The notes below the pieces were generated by a model. That model was not told the origin of the DNA. It made no database searches and saw only the letters and a list, made by a program, of their open reading frames with translations. The position numbers and the translations under genes were made by a program. From assembly GCA_964514665.1 (NCBI GenBank), contig CAZESH010000015.1, forward strand, positions 1 through 29,754: 29,754 nt of DNA, written 5' to 3'. This document shows positions 23,241 through 29,754 of this stretch, one piece after another. Every line of letters begins with the position of its first letter. Position 1 is the stretch's first letter. This DNA is from CAZESH01 sp964514665. Lineage in GTDB: Bacteria > Bacillota > Bacilli > Paenibacillales > KCTC-25726.

Positions 23241-23280
23241 GGGGCTGTCCCAAAAGTCATAAGACTTGGGGCAGCCCCTT
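23239..23280 (+). terminator. Hairpin directly after the ftsW-family gene
   Basis: AAGGGGCTGTCCC (23239-23251) pairs with GGGGCAGCCCCTT (23268-23280) with one mismatch. Inside it AAGTC/GACTT makes a second stem with loop ATAA. The first two bases fall in the stop codon. No strong T-run follows, so termination strength is uncertain. The GGGGCTGTCCC end sequence is a type often seen at Bacillota terminators and insertion-sequence ends. Confidence 0.65.
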
Positions 23281-23308
23281 CATATTGAGAACACAGGTAG
23301 CTCTTAAC

Positions 23309-23426
23309 GGGCGGGGGTATGGGTTCCGGTCGCTGTTATCAGTCTTGTTCCTGAATATAGAGGTCAAAGGTAGAACAAGCCAGATAAAGGTGAACGTGTT
23401 CACTCCTCCACCCATACCCCACGCCC
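23309..23426. repeat. Imperfect inverted repeat of about 118 bp
   Basis: GGGCGGGGGTATGGG at 23309-23323 is mirrored by CCCATACCCCACGCCC at 23411-23426 (one extra base). TATCAGTCTTGTTC at 23337-23350 is mirrored by GAACAAGCCAGATA at 23373-23386 (two differences). The centre is about 22 nt. It lies between convergent genes and has no coding potential. The rest of the 280-bp gap, up to 23519, shows nothing clear. Confidence 0.65.
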
Positions 23427-23519
23427 TCGCTCGGAGCGGATGAAGGAAGTGCTGGAAGACGTTTTTACACCCAACCTTCAGAGAGTGTATTCGAGCTATC
23501 TCTCAAGCGAGATTATCCG

Positions 23520-23897
23520 CTATTTTATTTTGGGCTGCTCTTCCGCTTCTTCTTCCTTAAACGCGACCCCTTCCACCTTAACGTTGACCTCCACAACCGC
23601 AAGGCCGGTCATCGATACGACCGCTTCCTTGACATTCTCCTGAAGCATGCGGCATACATCATGTATTTTCGTCCCGTACTGAACAATGATTCTCAAATCT
23701 ATCGCCGCTTCGTGCTGGCCGACCTCTACGGAAACGCCCTTGTGCACGTTTCTGCCGCTCAATCGTTTGGTCAGGCCTTCAGACATTCCGCCGGACATTC
23801 CGGCAATCCCCGGCGTTTCTACAGCCGCAAGACCGGCAATCGTGGCTACCACATCGTCAGAAATTCTGACCGTACCATTTTGCTGTTCTTCTGCCAT
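23520..23897 (-). CDS. Asp23/Gls24 family envelope stress response protein (YloU-like)
   Basis: This 125-residue Asp23/Gls24-domain protein contains ISDDVVATIAGLAAVETPGIAG and IDLRIIVQYGTKIHDV, the conserved family core. Family members are abundant cytosolic, often membrane-tethered proteins linked to envelope or alkaline stress; this one has no membrane segment. I start at the ATG at 23897 (MAEEQQNG), with AAGGAGTGG upstream; an ATG at 23957 has no site and its extension is basic and unlike the family. It has its own promoter (TTGCTT-17-TAGAAT). The C-terminal tail EEEAEEQPKIK is low-complexity. Confidence 0.9.
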   Translation of the reverse strand: MAEEQQNGTVRISDDVVATIAGLAAVETPGIAGMSGGMSEGLTKRLSGRNVHKGVSVEVGQHEAAIDLRIIVQYGTKIHDVCRMLQENVKEAVVSMTGLAVVEVNVKVEGVAFKEEEAEEQPKIK

Positions 23898-23928
23898 AAT
23901 CCCACTCCTTCCATAATTCCTTCCTTTT

Positions 23929-23957
23929 ATTCTAAAGCTTAAGGAAGCGTAAAGCAA
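23929..23957 (-). promoter_or_regulatory. Probable promoter of the Asp23-family gene
   Basis: On the minus strand TTGCTT (23952-23957) and TAGAAT (23929-23934) are exactly 17 bp apart, about 31 bp before the start codon. Confidence 0.5.
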
Positions 23958-24021
23958 CCAGCCGGCAAGAGCGGAGCCTGTCCGAAAGCGGATTGAGAAG
24001 CAGCGAATGCCGCTTCAAGTG

Positions 24022-24807
24022 TCAGAGCGCTTTGATCAAGCCTCCGTCTACGAAAAACGTGGAGCCGGTCATATATGTATTTCTTTCGGAAAGCAAGAAT
24101 GCGGCGAAATCGGCAAATTCGGATGGCTGCCCATAACGTCCGAGCGGAATTTCCTGCGACAGCTCCTGCTGCACCTGCTCAATCGTTTTATGTTCGGCCT
24201 GTGCTTTATTTCCGTCAAGTTCGAGCAATCGATCCGTTGCAATCCGTCCCGGACAAACTGTATTCAGCAGAATGCCGTGTTCTCCCCACTCGATCGACAA
24301 GGTTTTCATCAATCCGGAAATGCCTGCTCGCAGTGTATTGGACAAAACCAGACCGGGAATCGGTACCTTTACCGAAGAAGAAGCAATGGTGATGATCCTT
24401 CCGCCTTTGTGCTTCATCGCCGGAAAGCAGGCACGCACCAACCGAATCACGCTAAGCAGGTTTCGATCGACGGCCTGCTGCCAATCCTCATCGCTGATAT
24501 CGAGGAAGCTACCGCTCTTTGGGCCTCCCGCATTGCAGACTAATCCGTCAATCGAGCCGAAATGCTGCAGCGCCGTTTGCACATATTTCTCAATGTCCTC
24601 CGGCACCCCCAAGTCCGCTTGAACGCCGACAGCGGCAATTCCGTAACGTTCCCGCAATTTCGCCGCCACTGCCTGGATGCGCGCCTCGGAACGGCTGCAC
24701 AGCACTAAGTTGGCACCTTCCGAGGCGACTTTTTCGGCAATGGCTTCTCCAAGTCCTTTGCTGGAAGCCGTCACTAAAATCACTTTATTTTTAAGTCCCA
24801 GTTCCAT
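24022..24807 (-). CDS. Short-chain dehydrogenase/reductase-like protein lacking the canonical Tyr-Lys pair
   Basis: This 261-residue Rossmann-fold protein has the cofactor loop TASSKGLG (13-20), CNAGG (91-95), IASSS (141-145) and CPGRIATDR. The catalytic YxxxK of ordinary SDRs is absent: by alignment on the following Ala-Gly, Tyr becomes Ser156 and Lys becomes Arg160 in VLSNTLRAG. This matches the BKR-like SDR-like subgroup, which is known to deviate at these positions. It may bind NAD(P)H with altered or no reductase activity. AAAGGAG precedes the ATG at 24807. It is divergent from the Ca2+/H+ antiporter gene. Confidence 0.85.
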   Translation of the reverse strand: MELGLKNKVILVTASSKGLGEAIAEKVASEGANLVLCSRSEARIQAVAAKLRERYGIAAVGVQADLGVPEDIEKYVQTALQHFGSIDGLVCNAGGPKSGSFLDISDEDWQQAVDRNLLSVIRLVRACFPAMKHKGGRIITIASSSVKVPIPGLVLSNTLRAGISGLMKTLSIEWGEHGILLNTVCPGRIATDRLLELDGNKAQAEHKTIEQVQQELSQEIPLGRYGQPSEFADFAAFLLSERNTYMTGSTFFVDGGLIKAL

Positions 24808-24871
24808 AATTTACTCCTTTCGAGGCATAATGATTAATAAGCGTGATTTACTATTAAGGAGGCTGCTCCCT

Positions 24872-25924
24872 TTGAAACAGAAGATTTCTTGGTTTTCCAT
24901 CGGCCTGATTATATCCTTCGCACTTAGCGCCGTTGCCCATTTTACCCCGTTTTCGGAAATGCTGCAGTTTATTTTGTCGGCGGTGGCCATCCTTTTTGCT
25001 GCCGGTTTTCTGGGAAAGGCTACGGAAAGCACGGCTCATTATGCGGGCCAGCGGATCGGCGGCTTCTTAAACGCCACCTTAGGAAACGCCGCGGAGCTGA
25101 TCATCGCCATTTTTCTCGTAAAAGACGGGCTGTTTGAAATGGTCAAAGCGAGCATCACCGGTTCGATTATCGGAAACTTGCTGCTTGTACTCGGCATAAG
25201 CGTAGTCACAGGCGGTCTGAAATATCGCGAACAGCGCTTCAATGTCGCATTGGCCTCGCACAGCGCTTCGTTGATGATCCTGGCGGTAATCGCCCTGTTC
25301 ATTCCTGCAATGTTCGCCCGTTCCCTGAGCATCCAAGGCCTTGATCGGTTCAGCTTGATTGTTGCGGGAATTCTGATCATTTCTTATGTACTTTGGCTGG
25401 TTTTTTCGATGGTTACACACAAAGAAGATCTGGCGGACGAAGTATTGGAAGAACACCAAGATCCCCATTGGTCAAAAGCACGCTCAATTTTTTATTTGCT
25501 GTTGGCAACGATCATAGTCGCTTTTGTGAGTGAATGGCTGGTAAGTACTTTGGAAGCCTTCACACATCGTTTCGGATTTACCGAACTGTTCGTAGGGGCT
25601 TTCATTATCGCCATTATCGGCAACGCTGCCGAACATAGCGCTGCGGTTATGCTCGCCTACAAAAACAAGATCGGGGCGGCCGTAGAGATCGCCATCGGCA
25701 GCAGCCTGCAAATCGCGCTCTTCGTCGCCCCGGTGCTGATCATCATCAGCTGGCTGTTCGGCAATACGATGAGCATCGTCTTCACCACGCACGAAATCGT
25801 GGCTATCGCCGTAGCCGTGTTCATTTCTAAATCCATTTCCCAAGACGGAAAAAGCAATTGGTTCGAAGGCATTCTGCTGCTGGTCGTCTACTTTATCCTG
25901 GCAGTCGCTTTTTATTTTGTCTAG
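24872..25924 (+). CDS. Ca2+/H+ antiporter (CAX, CaCA superfamily)
   Basis: CAX exchangers expel Ca2+ in return for protons across the membrane. The 350-residue protein has about eleven helices and both alpha-repeat signatures with the ion-binding glutamates: GNAAELIIAI in the first half and GNAAEHSAAVML in the second. An acidic loop between them (HKEDLADEVLEEHQD) is typical. I start at the TTG at 24872 because AAGGAGG lies 8 nt upstream. An ATG at 24830 with GAGG only 4 nt away would add 14 residues. This is the second Ca2+ exporter in the window besides the P-type pump. Confidence 0.92.
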   Translation: MKQKISWFSIGLIISFALSAVAHFTPFSEMLQFILSAVAILFAAGFLGKATESTAHYAGQRIGGFLNATLGNAAELIIAIFLVKDGLFEMVKASITGSIIGNLLLVLGISVVTGGLKYREQRFNVALASHSASLMILAVIALFIPAMFARSLSIQGLDRFSLIVAGILIISYVLWLVFSMVTHKEDLADEVLEEHQDPHWSKARSIFYLLLATIIVAFVSEWLVSTLEAFTHRFGFTELFVGAFIIAIIGNAAEHSAAVMLAYKNKIGAAVEIAIGSSLQIALFVAPVLIIISWLFGNTMSIVFTTHEIVAIAVAVFISKSISQDGKSNWFEGILLLVVYFILAVAFYFV

Positions 25925-25950
25925 CATGAAAAAGAGCAACCTTCAACAGG

Positions 25951-26247
25951 CTACTCCCGATTATCGATTCTGGCCAGCATCTCGTACAGCTTGGCAAGAT
26001 TCCGCTCCAACTCGCTCATGATCATCTTGCCGGACTGCTCGGAGACCAAGCCCGCCCGTACAGCAAAATCAATTTCTCTGGACAAACCGTACATTTGAGT
26101 ATCCAGCACTTCCTCATACAAGGGACATCTCCTGTTGGCCAGCGTATCCATTTGCACTTCTATCAATTTTTCAATTTTATCCGCATCTTCTTGCAGAAGA
26201 TTAATTGCTTTTTGCCCCAAATCCGACATCAGATCCGATGATGACAT
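25951..26247 (-). CDS. ylaN: YlaN family protein (Fur-interacting iron regulator)
   Basis: The segment RRCPLYEEVLDTQMYGLSREIDFAVRAGLV is near-identical in layout to Bacillus YlaN (DUF1507). YlaN is reported to bind iron and interact with Fur, relieving repression when iron is scarce; this is family knowledge. The 98-residue protein is helical and acidic. I start at the ATG at 26247 with GGGGGGAG upstream; a TTG one codon earlier sits too close to that site. A promoter TTGAGT-17-TAATAT lies upstream. It converges with the antiporter gene, stop codons about 25 bp apart. Confidence 0.93.
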   Translation of the reverse strand: MSSSDLMSDLGQKAINLLQEDADKIEKLIEVQMDTLANRRCPLYEEVLDTQMYGLSREIDFAVRAGLVSEQSGKMIMSELERNLAKLYEMLARIDNRE

Positions 26248-26289
26248 CAAACTCCCCCCAGAATTAAAACAGTGCGTCCTTATAAGCTT

Positions 26290-26318
26290 ATATTAGACGA
26301 AAACTCCGGAAGACTCAA
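26290..26318 (-). promoter_or_regulatory. Probable promoter of ylaN
   Basis: On the minus strand TTGAGT (26313-26318) and TAATAT (26290-26295) are 17 bp apart. The -10 overlaps TATAAGCTTATA (26281-26292), a perfect 12-bp palindrome that could be an operator. Confidence 0.45.
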
Positions 26319-26407
26319 GTGAAGAAGCTTGGTAATCGCACTTTCCGCTAAAATAAACGATGGGAATGGACGATCGCTTGATGCTGATTCCGAACGATTA
26401 TAGACCT

Positions 26408-26435
26408 CAAAAAAACCGCCCTAATTGGGCGGTTT
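26408..26435 (-). terminator. Terminator after the HPr-like gene
   Basis: On the minus strand AAACCGCCC/GGGCGGTTT (9 bp, loop AATTA) is followed by further T residues. It begins 14 bp past the HPr-like stop. Confidence 0.9.
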
Positions 26436-26448
26436 CTATAAAACGTCA

Positions 26449-26691
26449 TCAATCAACGACTTTGATTTTCATCTGGTACTTGTCAAACACTTCCGTCATT
26501 GCACTTTTGGCTTCATCGGCATCGGGGCCCATCACATGCAGCTCATATTCGCTGCTGCTTACAAGCGTTGTGAACAAACCAAGTATGCTTTTTACGTCGA
26601 TGTACTTGTTATCAAATTGGAGAACAATCGATGATCTAAATTTGTTTGCTGTTTGGGAAATTTCGACGATCGCGTTTTTATTATCCGACAT
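26449..26691 (-). CDS. HPr-like protein without the phosphorylatable histidine
   Basis: This 80-residue protein aligns with HPr from its first helix on. QTANKFRSSIVLQFDNKYIDVKSILGL corresponds to HPr QTASKYDADVNLEYNGKTVNLKSIMGV, and GPDADEAKSAM to GADExDAxxAL. The N-terminal strand and the HxRP loop carrying His15 are missing. The residue equivalent to regulatory Ser46 is kept (Ser35). It therefore cannot be a PTS phosphocarrier by the usual route. A regulatory role like that of Crh, which also lacks the histidine, is a guess. GGAGGGG precedes the ATG at 26691. It has its own promoter and terminator. Confidence 0.8.
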   Translation of the reverse strand: MSDNKNAIVEISQTANKFRSSIVLQFDNKYIDVKSILGLFTTLVSSSEYELHVMGPDADEAKSAMTEVFDKYQMKIKVVD

Positions 26692-26739
26692 TCCAGCACC
26701 CCTCCAAGGCAATTATTAATATGGCGTGATTATGCTTCT

Positions 26740-26768
26740 ATGATACTTGCTCGCACTTGTTTGCGCAA
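26740..26768 (-). promoter_or_regulatory. Probable promoter of the HPr-like gene
   Basis: On the minus strand TTGCGC (26763-26768) and TATCAT (26740-26745) are 17 bp apart, about 50 bp before the start codon. It lies in the 115-bp gap after the aminopeptidase gene, where I see no clear terminator. Confidence 0.45.
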
Positions 26769-26828
26769 GCCAATAATAACCAAAAAATAACGAAATCGAT
26801 TGTAAGTTCCTACAAGAATATCCGCTAC

Positions 26829-27944
26829 CTACTTCAGGTTTTCCGGATTAAGCGGCTCGAGTTCGGGTATTACGAAGCGGCCGTCTTTGCGGATCAGTAC
26901 CCCGTCGAAATAAACCTCGCCGCCGCCGTATTCGGGGCGCTGAATCAGCACCAGATCCCAGTGAATGGAGGAGCGGTTGCCGTTATCTGCCGTGTCGTAA
27001 GCGTCTCCGGGCGTAAGGTGCAGGCTGCCGTCAATTTTCTCATCAAAAAGAATGTCTTTCATCGGCTTTTGGATATACGGATTGAAGCCGAGACTGAATT
27101 CCCCGATGTATCTGGCTCCTTCGTCCGTATCCAGCACTTCATTGAGCTTCTCCGTATCATTGCAGCTTGCTTCCACAATCCTTCCGTTTTCAAAACGGAA
27201 TTTGATATCTTCAAAGGTGAAGCCGGAATATACGCTCGGCGTGTTGTAGGCGATCGTGCCGTTGATCGAATCCCGTACAGGAGCCGTGTACACTTCCCCA
27301 TCTGGAATGTTCCTTCCACCGTCGCATTTTTCCGAAGCGATGCCTTTGATCGAGAAGCTCAGATTCGTACCCGGACCGACAATGCGCACTTGATCGGTGC
27401 GATCCATCAGCTCGCTGAGCGGATCCATCGCTTTGGACATTTTGGCATAGTCGAGGTTGCATACATTGAAATAGAAATCCTCAAATTGATCCGTGCTCAT
27501 ATTGGCCAGCTGCGCCATCGCTTTGTTCGGATAACGGAGAACGACCCATTTCGTATTGTTGACCCTTTCCTCGAGATGCACCGGTTTGTAATAGTATGTA
27601 TCGTACATTTTTTTCATTTCCGAGGGAACGTCGGAAAGCTCGTTGATATTTTCATAAGCGCGAATCCCGATGTATCCGTCCATCATCTGCATCCGCTTCA
27701 AATCATATTCCATCCAATGCTGCATATGCTGTTTGCTCGTATTCATCAGCAGCGAGCGCAGCAAATACTGGTCCGTCAACTCGAGGAAAGGCTCGCCGCC
27801 GCGTGCGGCAATTTCCTCAATCACCAATTTCGCCAGCTCTCTTTCCCTGCCGATCATTTCCACAAGAATTTTTTCGCCGGGTTTGACATCCAAGGAATAA
27901 CCGACCAAATTTTTTGCCAGTGTTGCCATGCGCTCATCTTTCAT
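26829..27944 (-). CDS. M29-family aminopeptidase (AmpS/PepS/AmpT type)
   Basis: M29 enzymes are cytosolic dimetal aminopeptidases of broad specificity. The 371-residue protein shows the family landmarks: LVGYSLDVKPGEKILVE at the N-terminus, IVGPGTNLSFSIKG, GEVYTAPV, GARYIGEFSLGFNP carrying a metal-ligand Glu, and NRSSIHWDLVLI carrying the His and Asp ligands. I start at the ATG at 27944, with AGGAGG 10 nt upstream; a start at 27980 would run into the preceding gene. It follows the VTT membrane gene by 16 bp, so the two are likely cotranscribed though functionally unrelated as far as is known. Confidence 0.93.
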   Translation of the reverse strand: MKDERMATLAKNLVGYSLDVKPGEKILVEMIGRERELAKLVIEEIAARGGEPFLELTDQYLLRSLLMNTSKQHMQHWMEYDLKRMQMMDGYIGIRAYENINELSDVPSEMKKMYDTYYYKPVHLEERVNNTKWVVLRYPNKAMAQLANMSTDQFEDFYFNVCNLDYAKMSKAMDPLSELMDRTDQVRIVGPGTNLSFSIKGIASEKCDGGRNIPDGEVYTAPVRDSINGTIAYNTPSVYSGFTFEDIKFRFENGRIVEASCNDTEKLNEVLDTDEGARYIGEFSLGFNPYIQKPMKDILFDEKIDGSLHLTPGDAYDTADNGNRSSIHWDLVLIQRPEYGGGEVYFDGVLIRKDGRFVIPELEPLNPENLK

Positions 27945-27960
27945 TGCTTTGTATCCTCCT

Positions 27961-28677
27961 TTAATCCTCTCGGTCCTCAAGAACGACTTGGGCCGCGGGA
28001 TTTATCCCGCTTGATTTTTTCAGGCGCGACCCCAGCCAGATCAGCATCGAAAAAACGATCAAGATGGTCAGCAACCTCAGTTTGTGATGCTTGAAATGCA
28101 AAAGGTCATGTCCAACCAGACTTTCCATAAAAACCATCGGCAAATTGCCCAAGGCCGTAGCCGTCAAAAATGATTTCCAGGAAACTTTCGAAACGCCGGA
28201 GCCCCAGTTAATCACGGTGGATGGAATAACCGGGATCAATCTTCCGACAAAAATATAGTAAAATCCATGCTGCTTTAAACCGGCATTGAACCGCAACAGC
28301 TGCGGATAAGCACGCAATTTGTCTTCCACCCATTTTTTTGCCGAGTATCGGGCAAATAAAAAAGAAAGCAGCGTACCCAGCACCGACATTGTATAATTAA
28401 CGGTGAATCCCCACCAAAAGCCAAGCATCAGCACGTTCGCCCCGGCAACGACCACAAATGGCAAATAGGGGATAAACATTTGTAAAACTACGGCAAACAT
28501 TCCGATCGGTTCGGCATATTTACCAAATGACCGCAAATTGTCCGCCAGCTGCGGAACATTGGTATGGATCAGCTTTTCACCCTGATGCGTAAAGAAAACA
28601 AAGTACACGGCCGTGCCGAGCACCGCCAAGAACAGAGCAGTCTTGATCGTTTTCTTCTGTAAAGCGGCCAGATTCAC
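27961..28677 (-). CDS. TVP38/TMEM64 (VTT/DedA-like) membrane protein
   Basis: This 238-residue protein has about five to six membrane helices and the VTT core: GANVLMLGFWWGFTVNYTMSVLGTLLSFLFARY and, near the C-terminus, GRLIPVIPSTVINWGSGVSKVSWKSF followed by TALGNLPMVF. VTT proteins are linked to lipid scrambling or flipping in eukaryotes and bacterial DedA relatives; the role here is inferred only. I start at the GTG at 28677, with AAGGAGG 8 nt upstream. An ATG at 28740 would place the promoter inside the gene. An extended -10 promoter lies about 30 bp upstream. Confidence 0.87.
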   Translation of the reverse strand: MNLAALQKKTIKTALFLAVLGTAVYFVFFTHQGEKLIHTNVPQLADNLRSFGKYAEPIGMFAVVLQMFIPYLPFVVVAGANVLMLGFWWGFTVNYTMSVLGTLLSFLFARYSAKKWVEDKLRAYPQLLRFNAGLKQHGFYYIFVGRLIPVIPSTVINWGSGVSKVSWKSFLTATALGNLPMVFMESLVGHDLLHFKHHKLRLLTILIVFSMLIWLGSRLKKSSGINPAAQVVLEDRED

Positions 28678-28705
28678 GAAAATATCCTCCTTCGGCAATA
28701 AACCT

Positions 28706-28714
28706 ATTGTAACA
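28706..28714 (-). promoter_or_regulatory. Extended -10 promoter for the VTT protein gene
   Basis: On the minus strand TGTTACAAT is an extended -10, about 30 bp before the GTG start. This supports the shorter start. The -35 region is poor. Confidence 0.5.
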
Positions 28715-28748
28715 TGATCCCGCCAAAGAGAAAAACACATGCTGCCCG

Positions 28749-29597
28749 CTAAGAGGAAGGGATGGAAAAACGTCCTCCAAAATCGTCAAAGGCATATACA
28801 TCCTCTCTTTCCTCGTTTCTGGCTTTCCCTTCAAGGTTGTATCGCATCATTGTCGTCACCTTCATTTTATGAGGAAGATTCGTTCGCCTGTTAATCCACA
28901 TCGACACCCGGGAAGAAGCTTCCAATGAATCCTTCATTTCCTTCAACTGGGCTGCGGCTAGCTGTTTGTATGCCTCAAATTGCGCCTCGGTTTTACCGGA
29001 CGCGGTCGAATCAGACGAAGTTAAGGCTTGGTCATAGCTTTGCTGCAGAGTATCGAGCAGTGATTGTTTCACTCCCGCCGGATCAAGCTCTGTTTTGACG
29101 ACAATGTCTTGCGGATTGGATTGTGAATGATCCACTTCCACCTTGCCTTTATGCTGGCGAATCAAATAGAAGCGGTACAAGGGGTTCCAATCGGAGGCAA
29201 GCAGCTCTTTATTTTTACCGGATTGGTTCAGAATCGTCCAGTGCCGGTTGTTTTTTATGTAAACCAAACCGTTGCGGGCCTTATAGTATTCCTTGTACCC
29301 ATTCGCGTCTGCTGAGGAGCTGCTTTGCTGTGTCGTCGTTTTTACGTACATTTGTTTTTTGTGCACGACAAAGCCTTGAAAGCTCAGATGATTTTCAATT
29401 GATACCCCGGAGTTGATAATCATTGAATGTCCGCTGAAGGAAAAATTGTCTTTCCCATATACGCCGGAAATCGCGCGTTCCAGCACCTGATCAGGTTCAC
29501 CGAGGCCGTCGTTCAATGAGCAAGAAGCTAATGATAAAAGCAGCATGGCAGATACCCATCTCCCCAAAACCGCGGCGTAAAAATCAAAACGTTTCAT
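28749..29597 (-). CDS. Secreted lipoprotein of unknown function
   Basis: The N-terminus has a basic start (MKRF), a hydrophobic run (SAMLLLSL) and a lipobox LASC with Cys26, so it should be a lipid-anchored exported protein. The remaining 256 residues are polar, with GKDNFSFSGHSMI early and a Gln/Ser/Asp-rich middle containing helical, Lys-rich stretches. INRRTNLPHKMKVTTMMRYN lies near the end. The layout of beta-strand-rich segments recalls LolA-like lipid-binding or LppX-type folds, but I cannot confirm this. AGGTGGTGAT stands upstream of the ATG. The VTT gene follows on the same strand about 70 bp on, with its own promoter. Confidence 0.8.
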   Translation of the reverse strand: MKRFDFYAAVLGRWVSAMLLLSLASCSLNDGLGEPDQVLERAISGVYGKDNFSFSGHSMIINSGVSIENHLSFQGFVVHKKQMYVKTTTQQSSSSADANGYKEYYKARNGLVYIKNNRHWTILNQSGKNKELLASDWNPLYRFYLIRQHKGKVEVDHSQSNPQDIVVKTELDPAGVKQSLLDTLQQSYDQALTSSDSTASGKTEAQFEAYKQLAAAQLKEMKDSLEASSRVSMWINRRTNLPHKMKVTTMMRYNLEGKARNEEREDVYAFDDFGGRFSIPSS

Positions 29598-29673
29598 GCA
29601 AGCATATCACCACCTGCAATTAGCGTTTCTTTTTCCGATTGAAGTTATACTCCGGACGCCTGTCCGTTTGGGG

Positions 29674-29701
29674 ATAAAATAAAAACCTCCACGGGGAGGT
29701 T
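29674..29701 (-). terminator. Terminator for a gene entering from the right edge
   Basis: On the minus strand AACCTCC/GGAGGTT with loop CCGT is followed by TTTATTTTATC. It lies upstream of the lipoprotein gene, so it must end a transcript that comes from beyond the window. Confidence 0.82.
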
Positions 29702-29719
29702 GGCCAAGCTCAAGTTCTT

Positions 29720-29754
29720 TCACTTCCGTTCCACAAAGCGAATACGGTTCTTGC
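29720..29754 (-). CDS. Possible C-terminal tail of a gene beyond the right edge
   Basis: In one minus-strand frame the last bases read KNRIRFVERK followed by TGA at 29720, about 19 bp before the terminator hairpin. A stop-terminated gene must end hereabouts, but another frame also stops close by. The product is unknown and the frame choice is tentative. Confidence 0.25.
   Translation of the reverse strand, partial: KNRIRFVERK

Noticed and set aside
23239..23280. GGGGCTGTCCC hairpin as the end of an insertion sequence.
   Set aside because: No transposase fragment and no second end at a sensible distance; a hairpin at the end of the ftsW-family gene is the simpler reading.

Overview
The window looks like a chromosomal segment of a Gram-positive, endospore-former-type Bacillota, most likely a member of the Paenibacillaceae. 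The support is the gene order yicC(yloC)-remA-gmk-rpoZ-coaBC, the Bacillota-specific small genes ylbF, ylbG, ylaN and yugN, strong AGGAGG-type ribosome binding sites, frequent TTG/GTG starts, and a bacterial XPB helicase paired with a helicase-associated partner. The genus assignment is inference from gene content. I see no phage, plasmid, CRISPR, rRNA or tRNA signal, and no insertion sequence with a transposase. Most of the window is housekeeping DNA.

Layout, left to right. 1-2288 (minus strand): yicC-remA-gmk-rpoZ, a terminator, then the start of coaBC cut by the window edge. 2318-4210 (minus): a yitJ-type fused homocysteine methyltransferase / methylene-THF reductase. 4211-5131: about 900 bp without a protein gene and the most unusual DNA here. 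It holds a possible attenuator leader for yitJ, a degenerate tandem repeat with a period of about 52 bp, and a 376-bp imperfect palindrome whose ends are two near-identical terminator hairpins. 5132-8814 (minus): dapF and a P-type Ca2+ ATPase. 8984-10741 (plus): rqcH, the ribosome quality control NFACT protein, which converges on galU over a shared hairpin. 10839-13524 (minus): LysR regulator-PHP phosphoesterase-galU. 13689-16052: a conserved-looking orphan, then ylbG and ylbF (minus) with an oppositely oriented asparaginase between them. 16171-19756 (minus): XPB helicase and its partner protein, the partner broken by an apparent -1 frameshift. 19865-21549 (minus): an M20 amidohydrolase and a CBS-domain protein. 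21746-23240 (plus): yugN and an ftsW/rodA/spoVE-family gene, followed by a hairpin and a second inverted repeat. 23520-24807 (minus): an Asp23/YloU protein and an atypical SDR protein. 24872-25924 (plus): a Ca2+/H+ antiporter. 25951-29597 (minus): ylaN, a His-less HPr-like protein, an M29 aminopeptidase, a VTT-domain membrane protein and a lipoprotein. A terminator and the possible tail of another gene lie at the right edge.

Genes that probably work together: remA/gmk/rpoZ/coaBC as one transcription unit; LysR, PHP and galU with short gaps; XPB and its partner with a 4-bp ATGA overlap; the VTT protein and the aminopeptidase 16 bp apart. Two separate Ca2+ exporters (P-type pump and CAX exchanger) lie in the window. 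No complete new multi-gene system is evident. The best leads are the structured non-coding block at 4211-5131, the frameshifted XPB partner, and two family members that lack their canonical catalytic residues (the SDR and HPr-like proteins).
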